A stretch of 64,000 bases of DNA from assembly GCA_037043015.1 (NCBI GenBank), contig CM073324.1:20848097-20912096 (forward strand). The letters run 5' to 3'. Below are positions 60,326 to 64,000 of the stretch, in pieces (position 1 is the stretch's first letter; each line of letters opens with the position of its first letter). Source of the DNA: Bryum argenteum (Eukaryota > Streptophyta > Bryopsida > Bryales > Bryaceae). The position numbers were made by a program, and so were the translations under genes. The notes under the pieces were generated by a model. That model had not been told where the DNA came from. It ran no database searches and was given only the letters and a program-made list of their open reading frames with translations.

Positions 60326-62249
60326 TACTTTCAATTCTCACATTGCTTTCACATTCCCGACATTGGGAGCGTAGGCGTGGTCCGAAGATCCCTTAACAAA
60401 GCAATGTATTCTTAGTGTAAGGAAACTTACTATTTTGCAAAAAAAATGAGGTTTCTCATGGGTTACTAGTGGCCTCTCTTCATTTTATTATATAATATGT
60501 GATTTTAACCAAGCATATTAGTTTTCAATATCTAAGAATAGAAAGTGGATTTTATACTGATTTTCAAAGTTATAGTCTCTTTAATTCATTATAACACAAA
60601 TAGTTCCTATTTGAGGAAATTTAACCATTTAGATTTGAATTAGGTTATGATGTCTTTATACTACCTTTGGAGTGCCACACCATAGGAATCCTGAAATTCC
60701 ATATTTTATAACACATCTTAATTTTTTATTAAACCCCTCGAGCCTTTCAAGGTTGAATTATACAGCTTCCTTCTTTAAAAATCTTCAGTGCCTAAGAAAA
60801 AGTAATCTTTCACTTATTTTTAATTTTATCCCCATTCTCATCATCATCCTCAACCTTATTTGTTTTTTTTTACCCCCTCGTTATAGGTTTCATGAACCCA
60901 TGTGTTCTTTTAAAGTTTTCAATCATCAATGCAAATCTAATACAAAAATTATTCAAATCAACAACTAAATCCAAATCGAAACTTGTTATATATTTATTTA
61001 AAGAACATATACTTATGCAAAATAAGTTTATATAAAATAATATAAAACAAAATTTGCTTGCACTAAAGTGCATGTCATTAATTCATAGCATCTTGGACAT
61101 TTCTATGAGTTCTACCACATAAATCAGACATTATATGAGATCCAGTGCAACATAATTTGTCAAAAATGACTTTGGACAAAGAAGTTATGGCTTATGGAAA
61201 TTTCACCTTCTCATCAAAAATGTCTAGTTCCTACATTTGGCACGTTTAGGGTTTAAAGAGAATATGAAGGTGAACTAGCTATGTTTAAAGATTACATCAA
61301 GTGAATAATTTTCAAATCTCAGTAACGATAGACATGTAAAGTAACATTATTCAAATCTCAGTAAAGGTAGACATGTAAAGTAACTAGACATGTAAAGTAA
61401 CTACGTTCAATGCTTATAATATGAAGATAAATCATACACGGAATTTTTTCATTCCATTTGAATTATTAAGACATCAGATGAAGAGTCTCACTATACTACT
61501 AAGGTCATAAAATTTCTCACACAAAGCTATTATGTTTTTATACTTCAAACTTCAAACAAACTGCAGTAACTTCTTGTTAACTTCTCGTAAACAAATTTGT
61601 GCCCCGCTTTTGACGAACTTACTTCAAATTGGATACATTCAAATTCAGATTTCAATACACATTATTTTGTTTTAGAGCTTATCCTGGTGAACTACATAGA
61701 AGTTCAACAACATGAAAAGCCCTTAAGAAATGTACCCACAAAGAAGCTTAACTTTGGACTTTTGTACTCTAACTAAAGTGTCATGATGAATATGAAATTA
61801 ATAGATATCGAAGTTATCGAATGAATTTACACTATTTTCTTGAAAATTTTCATATATTGGTAAAGAGAAGTTCACTACCTATCTTAGGTAGGTCATAATT
61901 TGCAGTTTAGATGGTTTTTACAAGCATGGTGGTCATTTAAAAGTTGAAGGTAGGTTGTTTGTTATTCCTATGGACGTAAACTTCTCTGTGGGGCACTATA
62001 GATGTTGAAGTTAAATAACACTTTATGCTCGCAATTGAAGAATTGTAATAAAAATCAAATGTTCTAAAAATCTTTGTAATAATGTACACTCAAATTCATT
62101 TCACTCTTAAAATATAAAACATGGTTGGTATAATTATTACGAATTAGGAATTTACCTTCACTCCAACATCGACACCTATTGAGGTCTGTCCTCAAGTGTG
62201 AGTGGAACAGGGGTTCGGGAAGTTTTCTAGACTTTTAGTGGCTAATAAC
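60326..62249. other. AT-rich gene-free stretch
   Basis: No gene is supported. Near 61310-61410 a ~38 bp block with gacatgtaaagtaac is repeated three times. Nothing else stands out. Confidence 0.5.
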
Positions 62250-62550
62250 CGGCATTTCCCACACCCAATCGCTTTTTCACATATCTCTTCCGGCAATTGC
62301 CTTATTTTATAATGAGAATAGAAATTTATATGTAATTCTCATCAGTTTTTTCCAACACCCAATCGGTTTTTCACAGATCTCTTCTAGCAATTACCTAATT
62401 TTATAATGAGAATCCTGTGGCCATTGAAGTAAAGACATTACAAACAGACGCTGTATTCAAGCCAATCTCTTATTAGAGATTGGAGTTCTTATATATATAT
62501 GTATATATATTGAGAATATAAATTTATATGTAATTTTTATCAGTTTTTAA
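62250..62550. repeat. Tandem duplication ~95 bp with third partial copy
   Basis: Two copies share cacccaatcg-tttttcaca, atctcttc and attttataatgagaat at about 62260 and 62350. The segment aaatttatatgtaattctcatcagtttt near 62320 recurs near 62518. A (TA)n run lies at 62490-62510. Confidence 0.7.
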
Positions 62551-62829
62551 CCGGTGGTTTCATGAATGGACATGCTAGTGTGCTAAATCCATCGGCTGAT
62601 AATGAACTAGCCGTCAGTTTTTCTCGATCATTGGAGTGGAATACTAAACCACATATTAAAATATATTCCCTAAAGCACATGCCAAAAGTACTTCGTGGCC
62701 GATTGTAGGCGCCTCTGTCATTATGATACAGCGACCTTCTCGAATAACAGGCTCCTGCATGGGAGAGGCCGCTGCCATTCGAATTTCTCGTGGATCGCAC
62801 TTTCCCGCTCACAGCCTGTCCGCCGTTGC

Positions 62830-62965
62830 CACACCGCACTCGCCATAGCCTTACTACACTCGCTTTAGGTATGCTGCACTCGCCATAGCCATACTACACT
62901 CGCTGTAGGTATGCTGCACTCGCCATAGCCATACTGCTTCCGCCATAGCCATATTGCACTCGCCC
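62830..62965. repeat. Short minisatellite, ~20-40 bp unit
   Basis: Units built from gcactcgccatagccata and ctcgctgtaggtatgct alternate about five times. No gene is attached to it with confidence. Confidence 0.75.
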
Positions 62966-63372
62966 GTAGCAAGTAACCATGAAGCTGAAGCTGAAGTTCG
63001 TACCCCGAGGTATCCGGAAGAGGTTGTCGAGGTACCGCACTTGTAATGGCACAGCGCTTCAATCTGCGATTCTCTCCTCTAGGGGTGCAACGGGGAGTTC
63101 GCCTTGATGATATGTTCGTGTTTTGTTAGCTCCAGAGTTTCTTGTCAAATCGCACGTAATCCTTGCGCCAGTTAGAAGTCCGTTGAAGATTGTGTATACA
63201 AGATTTAGGAATATCTGACGTCGGAGATGAAACGACCTTGTCCATGCTGCTTTCTGACGCTTCTAATGAAGAATGACCTTGGCTACCTTTTAGATGTCAT
63301 GTCCTGATTGTTTGCGGATACAGAGCTGGTAAAAGCAGGCAACACGAGAAGAAGGATAAAACACAGGACACA

Positions 63373-63864
63373 ATGGATAATCCTCAGGACACTGTGGATA
63401 AATCTCAAAATATGGTGGATAATTTTCAAGACATGCTGGATAAATTTCAGGAGACGATGGATAAATCTCAGGACACAATGGAGAAATTTCATGACAGGAT
63501 GGATAAATTTCAGGAGACGATGGATGAATCTCAGGACATGATGGGAAAATTTCAAGTCAGGATGGATAAATTTCAGGAGACGTTGAATAAATTTCCAGAA
63601 ACTATGAAATTCTGTCGAGACACAATGGAGTACTCTCGAGTGGCTGCGGGTTACTCTCGAGACACAATGGATGAACTCCGGAATGCGATCGATAAAAATG
63701 AAGTTACCATGAATCTCTGTCGAGATGCTATGAAATACTCTCGAGAGACGCTAGATTATTTCCAAGGCGTGACGGATAGATTTCACCGCATAATGGATGG
63801 ACCTCCCGACGACGATTCGAAGTCTGAATCAGCAGCTGAAACTCGAATACATGAAGGCCGGTGA
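63373..63864 (+). CDS. Heptad-repeat coiled-coil protein
   Basis: From ATG 63373 the frame gives 163 residues, of which about 140 form twenty consecutive heptads without a break: M/L/V at position a, F/S/C at d and acidic or Lys/Gln residues elsewhere (unit MDKFQET). The DNA is a diverging 21 bp repeat, purest at 63430-63590. The frame is open upstream to about 63310, so an earlier exon is possible. No family is recognised; similarity to other long coiled coils would be from composition. A Ser/Asp-rich tail (PPDDDSKSES) leads into one AAETRIHEG unit just before the stop at 63862-63864. The following 27 bp array encodes the same nonapeptide but in another frame. Confidence 0.6.
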   Translation: MDNPQDTVDKSQNMVDNFQDMLDKFQETMDKSQDTMEKFHDRMDKFQETMDESQDMMGKFQVRMDKFQETLNKFPETMKFCRDTMEYSRVAAGYSRDTMDELRNAIDKNEVTMNLCRDAMKYSRETLDYFQGVTDRFHRIMDGPPDDDSKSESAAETRIHEGR

Positions 63865-64000
63865 AGCAGAAACTCGAACACCTGAAGGTGAAGCAGAAAC
63901 CCGAACACCTGAAGGTAAAGCAGAAACCCGAGCACCTGAAGGTAAAGCAGAAACCCGAACACCTGAAGGTGTAGCAGAAACCCGAACACCTGAAGGTGAA
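63863..64000 (+). repeat. 27 bp minisatellite running off the window
   Basis: Five complete units of gaagcagaaacccgaacacc plus tgaaggt start at 63863, 63890, 63917, 63944 and 63971, and a sixth begins at the edge. In one frame they encode EAETRTPEG. A diverged unit lies inside the preceding ORF at 63832-63858; an extra 4 bp (near ccgg) between it and the array puts the array out of that frame. Confidence 0.92.

Noticed and set aside
62840-62960. CRISPR-like array of short repeats
   Set aside because: The units are contiguous minisatellite units without unique spacers, in a plant nuclear context.
63283-63989. Minus-strand frames rich in FIHRLLK or LLYLQVFGF repeats
   Set aside because: They mirror the 21 bp and 27 bp repeats; the plus-strand heptad reading is the more protein-like one.

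Overview
The window reads as nuclear DNA of a land plant. Support comes from genes with many GT-AG introns, plant-specific families (FEI-like LRR receptor kinases, DUF1639, a plant-type TLDc protein), Copia retrotransposons primed by initiator-Met tRNA, a tRNA-derived SINE and several MITE-like elements. The kinase fusions and the style of the F-box ORF fit a non-seed plant (bryophyte, lycophyte or fern grade) better than a crop-type angiosperm; this is inference and no species is claimed.

Layout. 1-557: 3' end of a pseudokinase gene, a near copy of the 3' end of the gene at 14161-17951. 558-4757: gene-free DNA with a ~205 bp direct repeat pair and a ~390 bp foldback. 4763-13592: a Copia fossil on the minus strand, into which a second, nearly whole Copia element (5566-11402) inserted; the inner one carries an antisense F-box-like ORF. 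14161-17951: a large gene that I join across two introns into a helical (HeLo/MLKL-type) domain, a kinase, a 20-residue repeat linker and a pseudokinase. 18311-21951: repeats, including a SINE and a solo LTR packed with heat-shock-element motifs. 21952-25621 and 29310-33415: two FEI-like LRR receptor kinases in direct tandem with matching exon phases. 34723-36127 (minus): an unrecognised gene with four repeated CxxC modules. 36131-42235: repeats. 42236-45612 (minus): a ten-exon TLDc gene. 51242-52685 (minus): a DUF1639 gene. 54309-57018 (minus): a CECR5-type HAD hydrolase with a likely mitochondrial presequence. 58326-59345: a GIY-YIG nuclease-like unit bracketed by direct repeats. 62250-64000: minisatellites and an unbroken heptad coiled-coil ORF running into a 27 bp repeat at the window edge.

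The minus-strand genes look like unrelated housekeeping genes. The plus-strand kinases form two local clusters made by tandem duplication; a role in signalling or defence is plausible from the families but is not shown by the sequence. Exon models were built by hand from splice motifs, frame continuity and family similarity; each summed model is a whole number of codons.
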